Below, one piece after another: positions 36,850 to 45,224 of a DNA stretch of 64,000 nucleotides. The stretch is from Streptomyces sp. R28 (GTDB lineage Bacteria; Actinomycetota; Actinomycetes; Streptomycetales; Streptomycetaceae). The stretch spans positions 1,612,001 through 1,676,000 of the forward strand of contig NZ_CP163439.1 of assembly GCF_041052385.1 (NCBI RefSeq), read 5' to 3'. The notes beneath the pieces are model-generated. The model saw only the letters and a list, made by a program, of their open reading frames with translations, did not search any database and was not told the origin of the DNA. The stretch's first letter is position 1. Each line of letters starts with the position of its first letter. A program made the translations under genes and the position numbers.

Positions 36850-38019
36850 CTACACCGTCTCCAGGATCATCGCGTTGGCGAGGCCGCCCGCCTCGCACAT
36901 CGTCTGCAGGGCGTAGCGCGCGCCGCGCTCCCGCATCGCGTGGACCAGGGTCGTCGTCAGACGCGTTCCGCTCGCGCCGAGCGGGTGGCCGATCGCGATC
37001 GCGCCGCCGTGCACATTGACCTTGGCGAGGTCGGCGCCGGTCTCCTGCTGCCAGGCCAGGACCACACTGGAGAAGGCTTCGTTGATCTCGAACAGGTCGA
37101 TGTCGTCGAGGCGCAGGTTCGCCCTGTGCAGCACCTTCTCGGTCGCGGGGACGACTCCGGTGAGCATGAGCAGCGGGTCGGATCCGGTGACGGCGAAGCT
37201 GTGCAGCCGGGCGAGCGGGCGCAGGCCGAGCCGGGCCGCCGTCTCGCCGGAGGTGATGAGCACCGCGGAGGCGCCGTCGTTGACGGGGCTGGCGTTGCCC
37301 GCGGTGACGTTCCACTCGATCTGCGGGAAGCGCTCGGCGAAGGTCGGGTCGTAGTAGGCGGGATTGAGGCCGGCGAGGATCTCCGGTGTGCTGCCGGGTC
37401 GGACGCACTCGTCGCGCGAGACGCCCTCCAGGGGCGCTACCTCGGCGTCGAAGCGGCCCTGCTGCCAGGCCTCGGCCGCCTTGTGGTGCGAGGAGACGGC
37501 GAACGCGTCCATCTGGTCGCGGGTGATCGACCACTTGGCGGCGATGAGCTCGGCGCTGATGCCCTGCGGGACGAGGCCCTCCGGGTAGCGCTCGGCGATG
37601 CCGGGGCCGAAGGGGTCCTTGCCGGGCGGCACGTTCGACCACATCGGCACCCGGCTCATCGACTCGACGCCGCAGGCGACGACCATGTCGTACGCACCCG
37701 AGATGACGCCCTGGGCGGCGAAGTGCACGGCCTGCTGGGAGGAGCCGCACTGGCGGTCGACGGTGGTCGCCGGGACCGTCTCCGGGAAGCCCGCCGACAG
37801 GGCGGCGTAGCGGGTGGTGTTCATGGCCTGCTCGCCGACCTGGTCGACGGTGCCGCCGATGACGTCGTCGATGAGCGCCGGGTCGACGCCGGAGCGTTCG
37901 ACGAGGGTGCGCAGGGTGTGGGCGAGGAGTTCGACGGGGTGGACGTGCGCGAGGGAGCCGTTCGGTTTGCCCTTGCCTATCGGGGTGCGTACGGCTTCGA
38001 CGATGACAGCGTCACGCAT
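36850..38019 (-). CDS. Thiolase family acetyl-CoA acyltransferase
   Basis: The 389-residue protein has the nucleophile Cys91 in DRQCGSSQQAVHFA, His345 in AIGHPLGASG and the second Cys375 in MCEAGGLANA, so all three catalytic residues are in place. Length and motifs fit the FadA/degradative thiolase group. Role: thiolytic cleavage of 3-ketoacyl-CoA, or the reverse condensation. The ATG follows GGAGG at 8 nt. It is divergent from an HxlR regulator whose promoter carries three phased repeats. Confidence 0.92.
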   Translation of the reverse strand: MRDAVIVEAVRTPIGKGKPNGSLAHVHPVELLAHTLRTLVERSGVDPALIDDVIGGTVDQVGEQAMNTTRYAALSAGFPETVPATTVDRQCGSSQQAVHFAAQGVISGAYDMVVACGVESMSRVPMWSNVPPGKDPFGPGIAERYPEGLVPQGISAELIAAKWSITRDQMDAFAVSSHHKAAEAWQQGRFDAEVAPLEGVSRDECVRPGSTPEILAGLNPAYYDPTFAERFPQIEWNVTAGNASPVNDGASAVLITSGETAARLGLRPLARLHSFAVTGSDPLLMLTGVVPATEKVLHRANLRLDDIDLFEINEAFSSVVLAWQQETGADLAKVNVHGGAIAIGHPLGASGTRLTTTLVHAMRERGARYALQTMCEAGGLANAMILETV

Positions 38020-38092
38020 GGTGCAGGCCTCCTTGGCCGCCGGGCGATGACCGGAGCGCGGCCTGTGCGAGGCCGACACGATTACCGGTGAG

Positions 38093-38162
38093 TAGGAAAT
38101 CCAAACTCACCATAGCCCTCAAGGTTGGAAAATCAAACCCATTCAGTTGGAAACCCGAACCC
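38093..38162. promoter_or_regulatory. Three phased direct repeats between thiolase and HxlR genes
   Basis: The repeat T(A/T)GGAAAN(2)CAAAC-like occurs at 38093, 38125 and 38147. The spacings of 32 and 22 bp are about three and two helical turns, so all copies face the same side of the DNA. The likely binding site of the HxlR protein, overlapping both promoters. Confidence 0.55.
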
Positions 38163-38180
38163 TCCCCTAGACTGAGCGCC

Positions 38181-38651
38181 ATGGCCGCCACCAAAAACCC
38201 GCGCCCCTGTTCCATCGCCGATGCCATGGCCCTCGTAGGCGAGAAGTACTCCCTGCTCGTCCTGCGTGAGGTGTGCCTCGGCAACGGCCGCTTCGACCAG
38301 CTCGTGCGCAACATCGGCGCCCCGCGCGACATCCTGGCCACCCGGCTGCGCCGCCTGGTCGACGCCGGCATCCTGACCAAGCGCGCCTACAGCGAGCGCC
38401 CGCAGCGGTACGAGTACCGGCCCACGCAAGCCGGGCTCGAACTGGAACCGGTCCTGATGACCCTCATGGCGTGGGGCGACCGCCACCTCCGCAAGGACGA
38501 CGACCGCCCCATGGTGATCCAGCACATCTGCGGCAACGAACTGCTCCCGGTCGTCATCTGCCAGGCGTGCGGCGACCCGGTGCACCACGAGGACCTCGCG
38601 GCCCACCCCCAGGCACCCGGATGGACGGTGGCGGGGCCGTCGGCTGCCTGA
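38181..38651 (+). CDS. HxlR-family transcriptional regulator
   Basis: The 156-residue winged-helix protein has CSIADAMALVGEKYSLLVLREVCLGNGRFDQLVRNIGAPRDILATRLRRLVDAGILTKRAYSERPQRYEYRPT, the classic HxlR pattern with the conserved N-terminal Cys. Its C-terminus adds a CGNELLPVVICQACGDPVHHEDL segment with two Cys-x2-Cys-like elements that may bind a metal. It likely controls the divergent thiolase gene. The ATG is 7 nt after TAGACT (38168-38173), without SD (leaderless). Confidence 0.92.
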   Translation: MAATKNPRPCSIADAMALVGEKYSLLVLREVCLGNGRFDQLVRNIGAPRDILATRLRRLVDAGILTKRAYSERPQRYEYRPTQAGLELEPVLMTLMAWGDRHLRKDDDRPMVIQHICGNELLPVVICQACGDPVHHEDLAAHPQAPGWTVAGPSAA

Positions 38652-38733
38652 CCCGGACCGACAGTCCCGTACGAAGCCGAACGCCACCCCTACCGACCCC
38701 GCCCCTGCGGACCCCGCGTCTACCAGGGGGCGT

Positions 38734-39660
38734 CTACCAGGGGTGCGTCTGCAGGTACTTGGCGATCTCCTCCCGGTCCCAGGCCCCGTCGGCCACGACG
38801 ACCCGGTAGCGGCGGGTGAGGGTGTCACCGGGGGCGAGCTCGAGCTCGTCGTGGAATGCCCAGGACGGGGCCACGCCCGCGAAGGGCTCGTTGCGTACGA
38901 ACCAGTGGGCGGGGTGGGCGCCTCGCTCACCGGCGTGATCGTTCTCGGGGGCGTGCGCGAAGACGAGGGTCGCGTGGCCGTCGGTGCCGTCGTGTTCCCC
39001 GGAGTAGGCCAGCCAGGGCGCCTGCTCGCCCATGAGGCCGGGTCCCTCGGCATCCGGGGCGATGATCCGGCCGCCCTGGAAGGCGCGCGGGCCGCGCCAG
39101 AACAGGCCCGTGTAACCGGCCATTTCACGCCCGGCGGTGGTGGGGCTGCCGAACCGCAGCGGCTCGTCACGCCGGTTCGTCACGGCACTCGTCCAAGTCA
39201 GGGCCCACGACCCCGACTCCGGCTCGATGTCGTGCACCTCGACCCGGCGCTGCTCGTCGGCCCACAGCTCACCGCTGTGGGGATGCCAGGTCAGCCGCTC
39301 GGCGATGACGACACGGCCACCGTCCGCGCAGACCTCGTCGAACCCGACGTGCGTCATCGACCCGACGCGCTCGGGCAGTTCGAGATACCCCTGCCCATGG
39401 ACGTAGGTGTTGCCGCCCCACAGATTCGCCCCCGACAGATGCGAGGCCGTCAGCGACAGGCCCTTGTGCCACCGGTGGTCGTTGGGCCGGTAGTCGGTAA
39501 CGACGTCACCGGCGAGGGTCCGCAGCGGGTGGAGGTACGGCTTCGGGGCCTCCCAGGCGGCTTCCGGGCCGTAGACGTAGGCGAGCAGCTCGACCCCGGT
39601 GACCGGCTCGGTGACCGTGATGCGGTCGCCGTGCGCATGGACGATACGCAGCCCGGTCAC
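38734..39660 (-). CDS. PmoA-like protein (DUF6807)
   Basis: The 308-residue beta-rich protein has a galactose-mutarotase-like feel: RPNDHRWHKGLSLTASHLSGANLWGGNTYV, GSMTHVGF, TWTSAVTNRRDEPLRFGSPTTAGREMAGYTGLFWRGPRAF and HPAHWFVRNEPFAGVAPSWAFHDE. These fit the DUF6807 (PmoA) family, often paired with Gfo/Idh oxidoreductases in sugar operons. Function unknown. The GTG start overlaps the stop of the upstream oxidoreductase gene and follows GAGGAGG, so the two are translationally coupled. Confidence 0.88.
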   Translation of the reverse strand: MTGLRIVHAHGDRITVTEPVTGVELLAYVYGPEAAWEAPKPYLHPLRTLAGDVVTDYRPNDHRWHKGLSLTASHLSGANLWGGNTYVHGQGYLELPERVGSMTHVGFDEVCADGGRVVIAERLTWHPHSGELWADEQRRVEVHDIEPESGSWALTWTSAVTNRRDEPLRFGSPTTAGREMAGYTGLFWRGPRAFQGGRIIAPDAEGPGLMGEQAPWLAYSGEHDGTDGHATLVFAHAPENDHAGERGAHPAHWFVRNEPFAGVAPSWAFHDELELAPGDTLTRRYRVVVADGAWDREEIAKYLQTHPW

Positions 39661-40946
39661 GCGGCGGCCTCCTCGCCGGGGGCGGCCGGCTCTCCCAGGA
39701 CGGGCGCCCAGCCGGGCGCACCCCCGTGCATCGCCGTGTAGAACGGGTCGCCGGGGCCGATCTCCCCCGCCTTCACCGTCGCGTCCGTGAACGCCGACTT
39801 GTACAGCGCGGCGATCAGCTCCAGGCTCGTACGCCCGTCCGCGCCGCTGCTGCGCGGCCGCTCCCCCACGCGCATGCTCGCGACCAGTTCCCGCAGCTGA
39901 TCCAGATGCGAACTGGGCACGTCCGCACCGAAGTCCTGCCACGCCGCGGCCTCGGCGCTCGGCACGTCCCGGGCCGGGGTGATGGCCCAGTTGTCGTTGC
40001 GGTGGCCGTACAGGTGGGTGAGTTCGACGGTGGCGCGCTCGCAGTCGATGCGGATGCGGCTGACCTCGTCGGGACTCAGCACGCTGTTCACGACGGTCGC
40101 CATCGCGCCGTTCGCGAACCGCACGAGCGCGGTCGAGACATCCTCCGTCTCCACGTCGTGCACCAGACGCCCGGCCATGGCCCGCACCTCGCTCCACGGT
40201 CCGAGCAGATCGAGCAGCAGATCCATCTGATGGATCCCGTGCCCCATCGCCGGTCCGCCGCCCTCGGTCTGCCAGCGGCCGCGCCAGGGCACGGCGTAGT
40301 AGGCGGTGTCGCGGTACCAGGTGGTCTGGCAGTGCGCGACGAGCGGACGGCCCATGGCCTGCTCGGCGAGCAGCCGTCGTACGTGCCGGGTGCCCGAGCC
40401 GAAGCGGTGCTGGAAGACGATCGAGGCGTACGGTCCGCCGTCCTCGCCCTCCTCCGCCTCGACTGCGTCGAAGTCGGCGAGGCTCGGCACCGGCGGCTTC
40501 TCGCACCACACCCAGGCGCCGGCACGCAGCGCGGCGACGGTCTGGTCGCGGTGCAGGGTCGGCGGCGTGCAGATGATGACCAGGTCGGGCCGCTGCTCCT
40601 GGAGCATCAGGTCGGGATCGGTGTAGGCACGGGGCACCCCAGCCCCAGCCCCAGCCACGGCCGCTACCCCTGTCCCTGCCCCTGCCCCTGCCCCTGCCCC
40701 TGCCTCAACCCCGACCTCAGCCGCGATCGCGCAAAAGTCATCGGCCGACTCCGCAGCAATGTCGACGGCGGCGACGATCTCCGTCTCCCCTTCCGCTGCG
40801 AGCCTGGCGAGCGCGGGCAGGTGGGAGTCGCGGGCGATGGCGCCGGTCCCGATCACGGCGACCCTGATGCGGCGGCCGGGCAGCGGGGCCAGGGGGGACT
40901 GGGGGTGCCGGTGATCCGTCCCGGGAGCGGTCTCGGATGTGGCCAT
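39657..40946 (-). CDS. Gfo/Idh/MocA-family oxidoreductase with Ala/Gly insertion
   Basis: The 429-residue protein has an NAD(P)-binding fold from ~27 (RIRVAVIGTGAIARDSHLPAL), VIICTPPTLH, the conserved EKP Lys-Pro motif (WCEKPP) and the C-terminal domain with GGGPAMGHGIHQMDLLLDLLG. Probably oxidises or epimerises a sugar or cyclitol. An Ala/Gly low-complexity stretch at ~80-104 interrupts the Rossmann fold; it is encoded by CCCCTG and CCCCAG hexanucleotide repeats. First gene of a two-gene operon with the DUF6807 protein. A LacI-type palindrome lies ~70 bp upstream of the ATG. Confidence 0.9.
   Translation of the reverse strand: MATSETAPGTDHRHPQSPLAPLPGRRIRVAVIGTGAIARDSHLPALARLAAEGETEIVAAVDIAAESADDFCAIAAEVGVEAGAGAGAGAGTGVAAVAGAGAGVPRAYTDPDLMLQEQRPDLVIICTPPTLHRDQTVAALRAGAWVWCEKPPVPSLADFDAVEAEEGEDGGPYASIVFQHRFGSGTRHVRRLLAEQAMGRPLVAHCQTTWYRDTAYYAVPWRGRWQTEGGGPAMGHGIHQMDLLLDLLGPWSEVRAMAGRLVHDVETEDVSTALVRFANGAMATVVNSVLSPDEVSRIRIDCERATVELTHLYGHRNDNWAITPARDVPSAEAAAWQDFGADVPSSHLDQLRELVASMRVGERPRSSGADGRTSLELIAALYKSAFTDATVKAGEIGPGDPFYTAMHGGAPGWAPVLGEPAAPGEEAAA
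40667..40703. repeat. CCCCTG hexanucleotide repeat inside the oxidoreductase gene
   Basis: About six copies of CCCCTG, one imperfect, follow three CCCCAG copies at 40637-40656. Read on the minus strand they encode the Ala-Gly linker. Unit length 6 keeps the frame when copy number changes. Confidence 0.9.
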
Positions 40947-41011
40947 GGGCGGATCGGACTCCTCCGGGACAACGGGTGGCGCCGACGGGCACCGTAGGGA
41001 CGGGCGACGGA

Positions 41012-41038
41012 TGCAGCAAGCGCTTTCCGCTCGCTGCA
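41012..41038. promoter_or_regulatory. LacI-family-like operator upstream of the oxidoreductase operon
   Basis: AAGCGCTT (41018-41025), the core palindrome of LacI/CcpA-type sites, is flanked by TGCAGC and GCTGCA (41012-41017, 41033-41038). No LacI gene is in the window, so the regulator would act from elsewhere. Confidence 0.4.
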
Positions 41039-41227
41039 ACGTAAGCGGCGGCCCCGCAGCAGGTCAACACCGGTATGCCCGCGGTCGGCGAGCGGCCGCC
41101 CAGCCCCCTGTGCCGGAGCCGTCATCGCGGGACGCTACGCTGCCCCTCGACACTCGCGATCTCTGCCCCGCCGACGCGGTGTCCCCGTCATCCCTTGCCA
41201 CGATCAACTCTTGGACTCCGTAACTTC

Positions 41228-42103
41228 ATGTCTTGGTTTGAATCGCTCATCCTCGGACTCGTCCAGGGGCTGACCGAGTTCCTCCCCGTGTCCTCCAGCG
41301 CGCACCTGCGGCTGACCGCGGCGTTCTCGGGCTGGGAGGACCCCGGTGCGGCCTTCACAGCGATCACCCAGATCGGCACGGAGGCCGCGGTACTGATCTA
41401 CTTCCGCAAGGACATCGGGCGGATCATCTCGGCGTGGGCGCGCTCGCTGACCAACAAGGAGATGCGACAGGATCACGACGCGCAGATGGGCTGGCTGGTG
41501 ATCGTGGGCTCGATCCCGATCGGCGTGCTCGGCCTGACGCTCAAGGACCAGATCGAGGGTCCCTTCCGCGACCTGCGCATCACGGCGACGATGCTGATCG
41601 TGGTCGGCATCATCATCGGCGTCGCCGACCGGCTGGCCGCACGTGACGAGTCGGGCGGCCGGCACCGCGCCGCCAAGCAGCGCAAGGGCCTCGAGGACCT
41701 GAACGTCAAGGACGGCCTGATCTTCGGCCTGTGCCAGTCCGCGGCGCTCATCCCCGGAGTCTCCCGCTCCGGCGCCACCATCAGCGGCGGCCTCTTCATG
41801 GGCTACACACGCGAGTCCGCGGCCCGCTACTCCTTCCTCCTCGCGATCCCTGCCGTCCTCGCCTCCGGCCTCTTCGAGCTCAAGGACGCGATGGAGAGCG
41901 ACCACGTCTCCTGGGGCCCGACGATCTTCGCGACGGTGATCGCCTTCGCGTCCGGTTACGCAGTAATCGCGTGGTTCATGAAGTTCATCTCGACCAAGAG
42001 CTTCATGCCGTTCGTCTGGTACCGCATCGCGCTCGGCATCGTCATCATCGTCCTCGTGGCCACCGGCGCCCTCAGCCCGCACGCGGCGGAGTCGGCGGGC
42101 TGA
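41228..42103 (+). CDS. uppP: Undecaprenyl-diphosphatase
   Basis: The 291-residue BacA/UppP membrane protein has the two catalytic regions [19 protein letters not shown] (with the essential Glu and Ser cluster) near the N-terminus and [37 protein letters not shown] in the middle (with the essential Arg). It recycles the lipid carrier for peptidoglycan synthesis and gives tolerance to bacitracin. The ATG at 41228 has no SD. Convergent with a lipoprotein gene. Confidence 0.95.
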   Translation: MSWFESLILGLVQGLTEFLPVSSSAHLRLTAAFSGWEDPGAAFTAITQIGTEAAVLIYFRKDIGRIISAWARSLTNKEMRQDHDAQMGWLVIVGSIPIGVLGLTLKDQIEGPFRDLRITATMLIVVGIIIGVADRLAARDESGGRHRAAKQRKGLEDLNVKDGLIFGLCQSAALIPGVSRSGATISGGLFMGYTRESAARYSFLLAIPAVLASGLFELKDAMESDHVSWGPTIFATVIAFASGYAVIAWFMKFISTKSFMPFVWYRIALGIVIIVLVATGALSPHAAESAG

Positions 42104-42121
42104 CGGCCCGGCCGGCGTTAC

Positions 42122-42775
42122 TCAGCGGAACTCAAGGGTGCGCAGCATGCCCTCGAACCGGGGGAAGGCGACCTTCCGGTCCTGAGGCCGAGTGGTGTTG
42201 ATCGTGGACCAGGCCAGCAGGGGCCTGCCGGGCGCGTCGATGACGGCGACCCGCAACTCGTACTCCGGCTGGAGCCCGTAGCAGTCCTCGTGGAGATTCG
42301 CCTCGGCCGTGATGCAGCCAAGTGACCCGTCGAGCGGCTTGTCGGAGGTGCCGGTCAGCAAGGTGGCGGACCGGCCGTCGACGCTGATGGACCTCTCGTC
42401 CCGCCACGTGGCGTGGTGCCGGGAATGTTCGCGCAGGTAGGCAAGGTATCCCTCGTATGTGCCGGGCGGCTTCTCAGGCGCCCCGTCGCCTCCCGGCCGG
42501 TACACCGCTTCGGGCAGCAGAAACCGAATCATGTTCGCCGGCCCCACCCAGGTCAGGAACGTCCCGGTGTCCGATGCCCGCCAGGTGTCGAGTGCGGGAG
42601 GGAGAGTCAGGGTGAGCGGCACGGCGAACGACCGGGTCGTGTAGGTCCGCGACGTCGGCGTGGCTGTCGAGGAGGTGGCGGCTTCCCCTTCGCCCCCACC
42701 ACAGGCGACCGCGGACAGCAGCGCGGCGGCACTCAGCGCCGCGACTGCGCCTCGGCGAAAGCGGGCAGGTCTCAC
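42122..42775 (-). CDS. Putative lipoprotein, function unknown
   Basis: The 217-residue protein's signal peptide has an Arg-rich start (VRPARFRRGAV) and ends in the lipobox SAVAC with Cys near residue 23. A Ser/Thr-rich linker follows, then a domain of ~160 residues with no family I recognise (FAVPLTLTLPPALDTW, FLTWVGPANMIRFLLPEAVY, a Cys pair in GCITAEANLHEDCYGL). Anchored outside the cell. GTG 42775 is chosen because GGAGG lies ~11 nt upstream and it begins the signal peptide. Confidence 0.8.
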   Translation of the reverse strand: MRPARFRRGAVAALSAAALLSAVACGGGEGEAATSSTATPTSRTYTTRSFAVPLTLTLPPALDTWRASDTGTFLTWVGPANMIRFLLPEAVYRPGGDGAPEKPPGTYEGYLAYLREHSRHHATWRDERSISVDGRSATLLTGTSDKPLDGSLGCITAEANLHEDCYGLQPEYELRVAVIDAPGRPLLAWSTINTTRPQDRKVAFPRFEGMLRTLEFR

Positions 42776-43093
42776 CCCGGCCACCTCCGAACGACCTGTG
42801 CGAGGTGCGACATCGAGGCCGGCTGCCCGGGCCCGGCAAGCGCGAGGACGTACACACCGTTCACCATCGCTACAGTGCCGCATCGGGCGGTCGGGCAAAC
42901 GCCGTGTCACACGTACGCACGCGTCGCGGGCGCTTCGATCGGCTCCGGCGACGAGGGGGCCGCCGTGACGTGCCGGATCGACCGCCCGTTCAGACCCTGA
43001 CAGCACCCACCGCGAAATCCCGTGACCAACGACATACGTGGTGTGTAGCCGTCCGGTAGCGCACTGTCAGCCCTTGCCCCTAGGCTTGTCCGC
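42776..43093. other. Intergenic region between the lipoprotein and the small-protein gene
   Basis: About 318 bp between divergent genes. It holds the lipoprotein ribosome site at the left end and TAGGCT (43081-43086) at the right end, 7 nt before the next ATG. No other gene or structure stands out. Confidence 0.5.
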
Positions 43094-43273
43094 ATGTCCC
43101 CCCATTCCTTAGGCCCTGGTTCCGTGCGGTCTGCTGCCGAGGTGAACGAGGAGATACGCGCCCTGTGGCTGCGCGCGGGCGGCTCCCTGTCGGCTCAGGA
43201 GCGCGCGGAGTACGAGCTGTTGGTGGTCGAGTGGGCGGCCGCCATCCGCGGTGAGGTCATCAAGGCGGCCTGA
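43094..43273 (+). CDS. Small protein (59 residues), function unknown
   Basis: A short, acidic, helical protein; its middle (AAEVNEEIRALWLRAGGSLS) and Ala/Glu-rich end resemble small proteins conserved in Streptomyces. The strong codon bias supports coding. The ATG lies 7 nt after TAGGCT with no SD, so the mRNA is probably leaderless. It is 30 nt upstream of the phosphotransferase-like gene, which has its own promoter. No function can be assigned. Confidence 0.75.
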   Translation: MSPHSLGPGSVRSAAEVNEEIRALWLRAGGSLSAQERAEYELLVVEWAAAIRGEVIKAA

Positions 43274-43303
43274 GGCCCCGGCTCCACGCCTAAGATCCAC
43301 TCC

Positions 43304-43888
43304 ATGGAGCATCTTGACGACGTGGCGCCGCGTCGCGGCCTGATCATCTTCCTCAACGGCACGTCCAGTTCGGGCAAGTCGAGCATCGCTGCCGAACTGC
43401 TGCGCATCCTGGACGAGCCGTACTTCCATATGCCTGTCGATTCCTTCCACGCGATGCGTTCCAAGGTGCCCGTCCCGCAGGACCTGCTCGCCACCGTCCT
43501 GCACCGCACCTGGCAGGGCTTCCACCGCGCGGTCGCGGGCATGGCCGCCGCCGGCAACAACGTCGTCGTCGATCATGTGCTGAGCGCCGAGTGGCGGCTC
43601 AGGGACTGCCTGTCGCTCTTCGTGCCACCGGACGTCGTCCTCGTCAAAGTGCACTGCGGTCCGCAGGAGTTGGAGCGCCGGGAGCGCGAGCGCGCCGACC
43701 GGCCGCCCGGCCTCGCCGCCAGTCAGCTGGAGCGGGTGCACGCTCATGGCGTCTACGACGTGGAGTGCGACACCGGCCGCAGCACACCGCAGGAGTGCGC
43801 CCGCCTCATCAAGGACTTCCTGCCCCGCAGGCCCAGCCCCACCGCCTTCGAACAGCTGCGACGATCAGCGGTCACTCTGGGCTCGTAG
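43304..43888 (+). CDS. Chloramphenicol phosphotransferase-like kinase
   Basis: The 194-residue P-loop protein has a Walker A GTSSSGKSS at ~19-27, the catalytic-type Asp in MPVDSFHAM (as in the CPT family), NVVVDHVLS and VKVHCGPQELERRERERADRPPGLAASQ. The family includes the chloramphenicol 3-O-phosphotransferase of S. venezuelae, but most members have unknown substrates. The ATG is 7 nt after TAAGAT (43291-43296), leaderless. Its last 24 bp overlap the convergent DUF4291 gene. Confidence 0.87.
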   Translation: MEHLDDVAPRRGLIIFLNGTSSSGKSSIAAELLRILDEPYFHMPVDSFHAMRSKVPVPQDLLATVLHRTWQGFHRAVAGMAAAGNNVVVDHVLSAEWRLRDCLSLFVPPDVVLVKVHCGPQELERRERERADRPPGLAASQLERVHAHGVYDVECDTGRSTPQECARLIKDFLPRRPSPTAFEQLRRSAVTLGS

Positions 43889-44578
43889 ATGCGCGAGGGC
43901 CTCGTCCTCCACCGGATAGGGCCGCTCCTGTGGCAACAGTTCGGCCGCACGCTCCAGTTCGCCCGCCCGCACGCGCGCGTGGATCTCCGTGGCGAGCGGT
44001 GTCACGTCCTCGATGCCGACGATCCACTCGTCCGCGTACCGGGCGGCCGCTTCGCCGGTGAGCCCCAGTTGCAGGGACCGGTACGGCAAGGGGTTGAGGT
44101 GCAGATCGCGCTCCGGATCCCACTGCACGCGCGCGGGTGCCGTCCTCAACTGCCGCTTCCAGGCGCCCTGGTCGCCGTGCAGGGCGGGGACGTGGTGCGA
44201 GAGGCACGCGTGACGCAGTGCCCATGCGAAGCCCTCCCGGCTGATCTCGACGGCGAGGACGGTCTCCTGACCCTCCTTCGTGGCCCAGCCGCAGCGGTAC
44301 ATCATCCACAGGAACGACGGCTTGATCCACGTCATACGGTCGCGGCTCCACGACGACGGAAAACGGCCGTCGCGGGCGGCGGCCCCGCCGATCTGGGGTC
44401 GGTAGGCCTGGTAGACGGTCACCGTGGACTCGGTGTGGTGTGCACGTATGCGGAACTTGGGCTCCTGCGGGACCGGCTGCACGGACCGGTCGTCCTGGTG
44501 GTTCTCGTTGGGATCCTTCGAATCGCTCTCGTTCGGGTCGTTCGGGTCGTTCTCGTTCGGATCGTTCAGGTCGTTCAC
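43865..44578 (-). CDS. DUF4291 protein with Asn/Asp/Pro repeat N-terminus
   Basis: The 237-residue protein has an N-terminal ~30 residues made of degenerate NDPNE/SDSKDPNEN repeats, encoded by a TCGTTCGGG/A-type DNA repeat. From ~45 on comes the DUF4291 core: FRIRAHHTESTVTVYQAYRP, RDRMTWIKPSFLWMMYRCGWATKEGQE, VQWDPERDLHLNPLPYRSLQLGL. Function unknown. The GTG at 44578 follows GAGG at 8 nt. Confidence 0.87.
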   Translation of the reverse strand: MNDLNDPNENDPNDPNESDSKDPNENHQDDRSVQPVPQEPKFRIRAHHTESTVTVYQAYRPQIGGAAARDGRFPSSWSRDRMTWIKPSFLWMMYRCGWATKEGQETVLAVEISREGFAWALRHACLSHHVPALHGDQGAWKRQLRTAPARVQWDPERDLHLNPLPYRSLQLGLTGEAAARYADEWIVGIEDVTPLATEIHARVRAGELERAAELLPQERPYPVEDEALAHLRAQSDR

Positions 44579-44652
44579 GAGAACAGCCTCACCCCCGACC
44601 CCGCCGACATCCACCGAATATCGCCGCACGCCCTCTTGGCTCCGTCCACCTC

Positions 44653-45156
44653 ATGCCCAACACTGAGCCGATGACGCAGCGTGTGGAGCTCGCGACCCTG
44701 AGGGACCGGCTCGCGGTCGAGGAACTGATCACCGACTACGCGGTGGCCGTGGACGACGGCGACTGGGCGGCGTACAGGAGCCTGTTCGCCCCGGAGGGAC
44801 GCGCGGACTACCGCTCGGCCGGCGGCATCGAGGGGGACGCCGGACAGGTCGCCGCCTGGCTCGCGGAGAGCATGCGGGTCTTCTCGATGCGGCAACATCT
44901 CATCGTCAACCGCCGGGTGCGCTTCGGGGTCCTCGAGCAGGACGCCGGCGACACGGCCCGGGTCCAGGCCGACTACGTCAATCCGATGCGGTTCGCCGAG
45001 AACGGCGACGGCTTCGCCGCCCCCGATTTCGTGTGCGGCGGCCGGTACGCCTTCGGGCTGCTGCGGACGTACGACGGCTGGCGGCTGCGCGAGGTGGTCG
45101 TGCAGGAGAAGTGGCGCCGTCTGCCCGACCGGACCGCGCCGGCGGTGATCGACTGA
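44653..45156 (+). CDS. SnoaL/NTF2-like protein
   Basis: The 167-residue protein has an NTF2-like cone fold: LRDRLAVEELITDYAVAVDDGDWAAYRSLFAPEG is the usual SnoaL_4 opening, followed by RVFSMRQHLIVNRRVRF and YDGWRLREVVVQEKWRRL. Members act as small isomerases, dehydratases or lyases, or as non-catalytic binders; the substrate is unknown. ATG 44653 is used; ATG 44671 would also fit, since the family homology starts after it. Confidence 0.85.
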   Translation: MPNTEPMTQRVELATLRDRLAVEELITDYAVAVDDGDWAAYRSLFAPEGRADYRSAGGIEGDAGQVAAWLAESMRVFSMRQHLIVNRRVRFGVLEQDAGDTARVQADYVNPMRFAENGDGFAAPDFVCGGRYAFGLLRTYDGWRLREVVVQEKWRRLPDRTAPAVID

Positions 45157-45224
45157 GCGGGGTCCACTGTCCACTGTCAGTGCCTGCGAGCACACTGGAA
45201 GGATCACGGGCAGGGAGGCGCCGC

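Noticed and set aside
43109..43747. A 212-codon minus-strand frame over the small-protein and phosphotransferase genes
   Set aside because: It lies antisense to two genes that have leaderless promoters, codon bias and a P-loop; no homology pattern or ribosome site supports it.
43304..43888. Chloramphenicol resistance gene
   Set aside because: The family resemblance is real, but most members phosphorylate unknown substrates and there is no resistance context; I call it only a phosphotransferase-like kinase.
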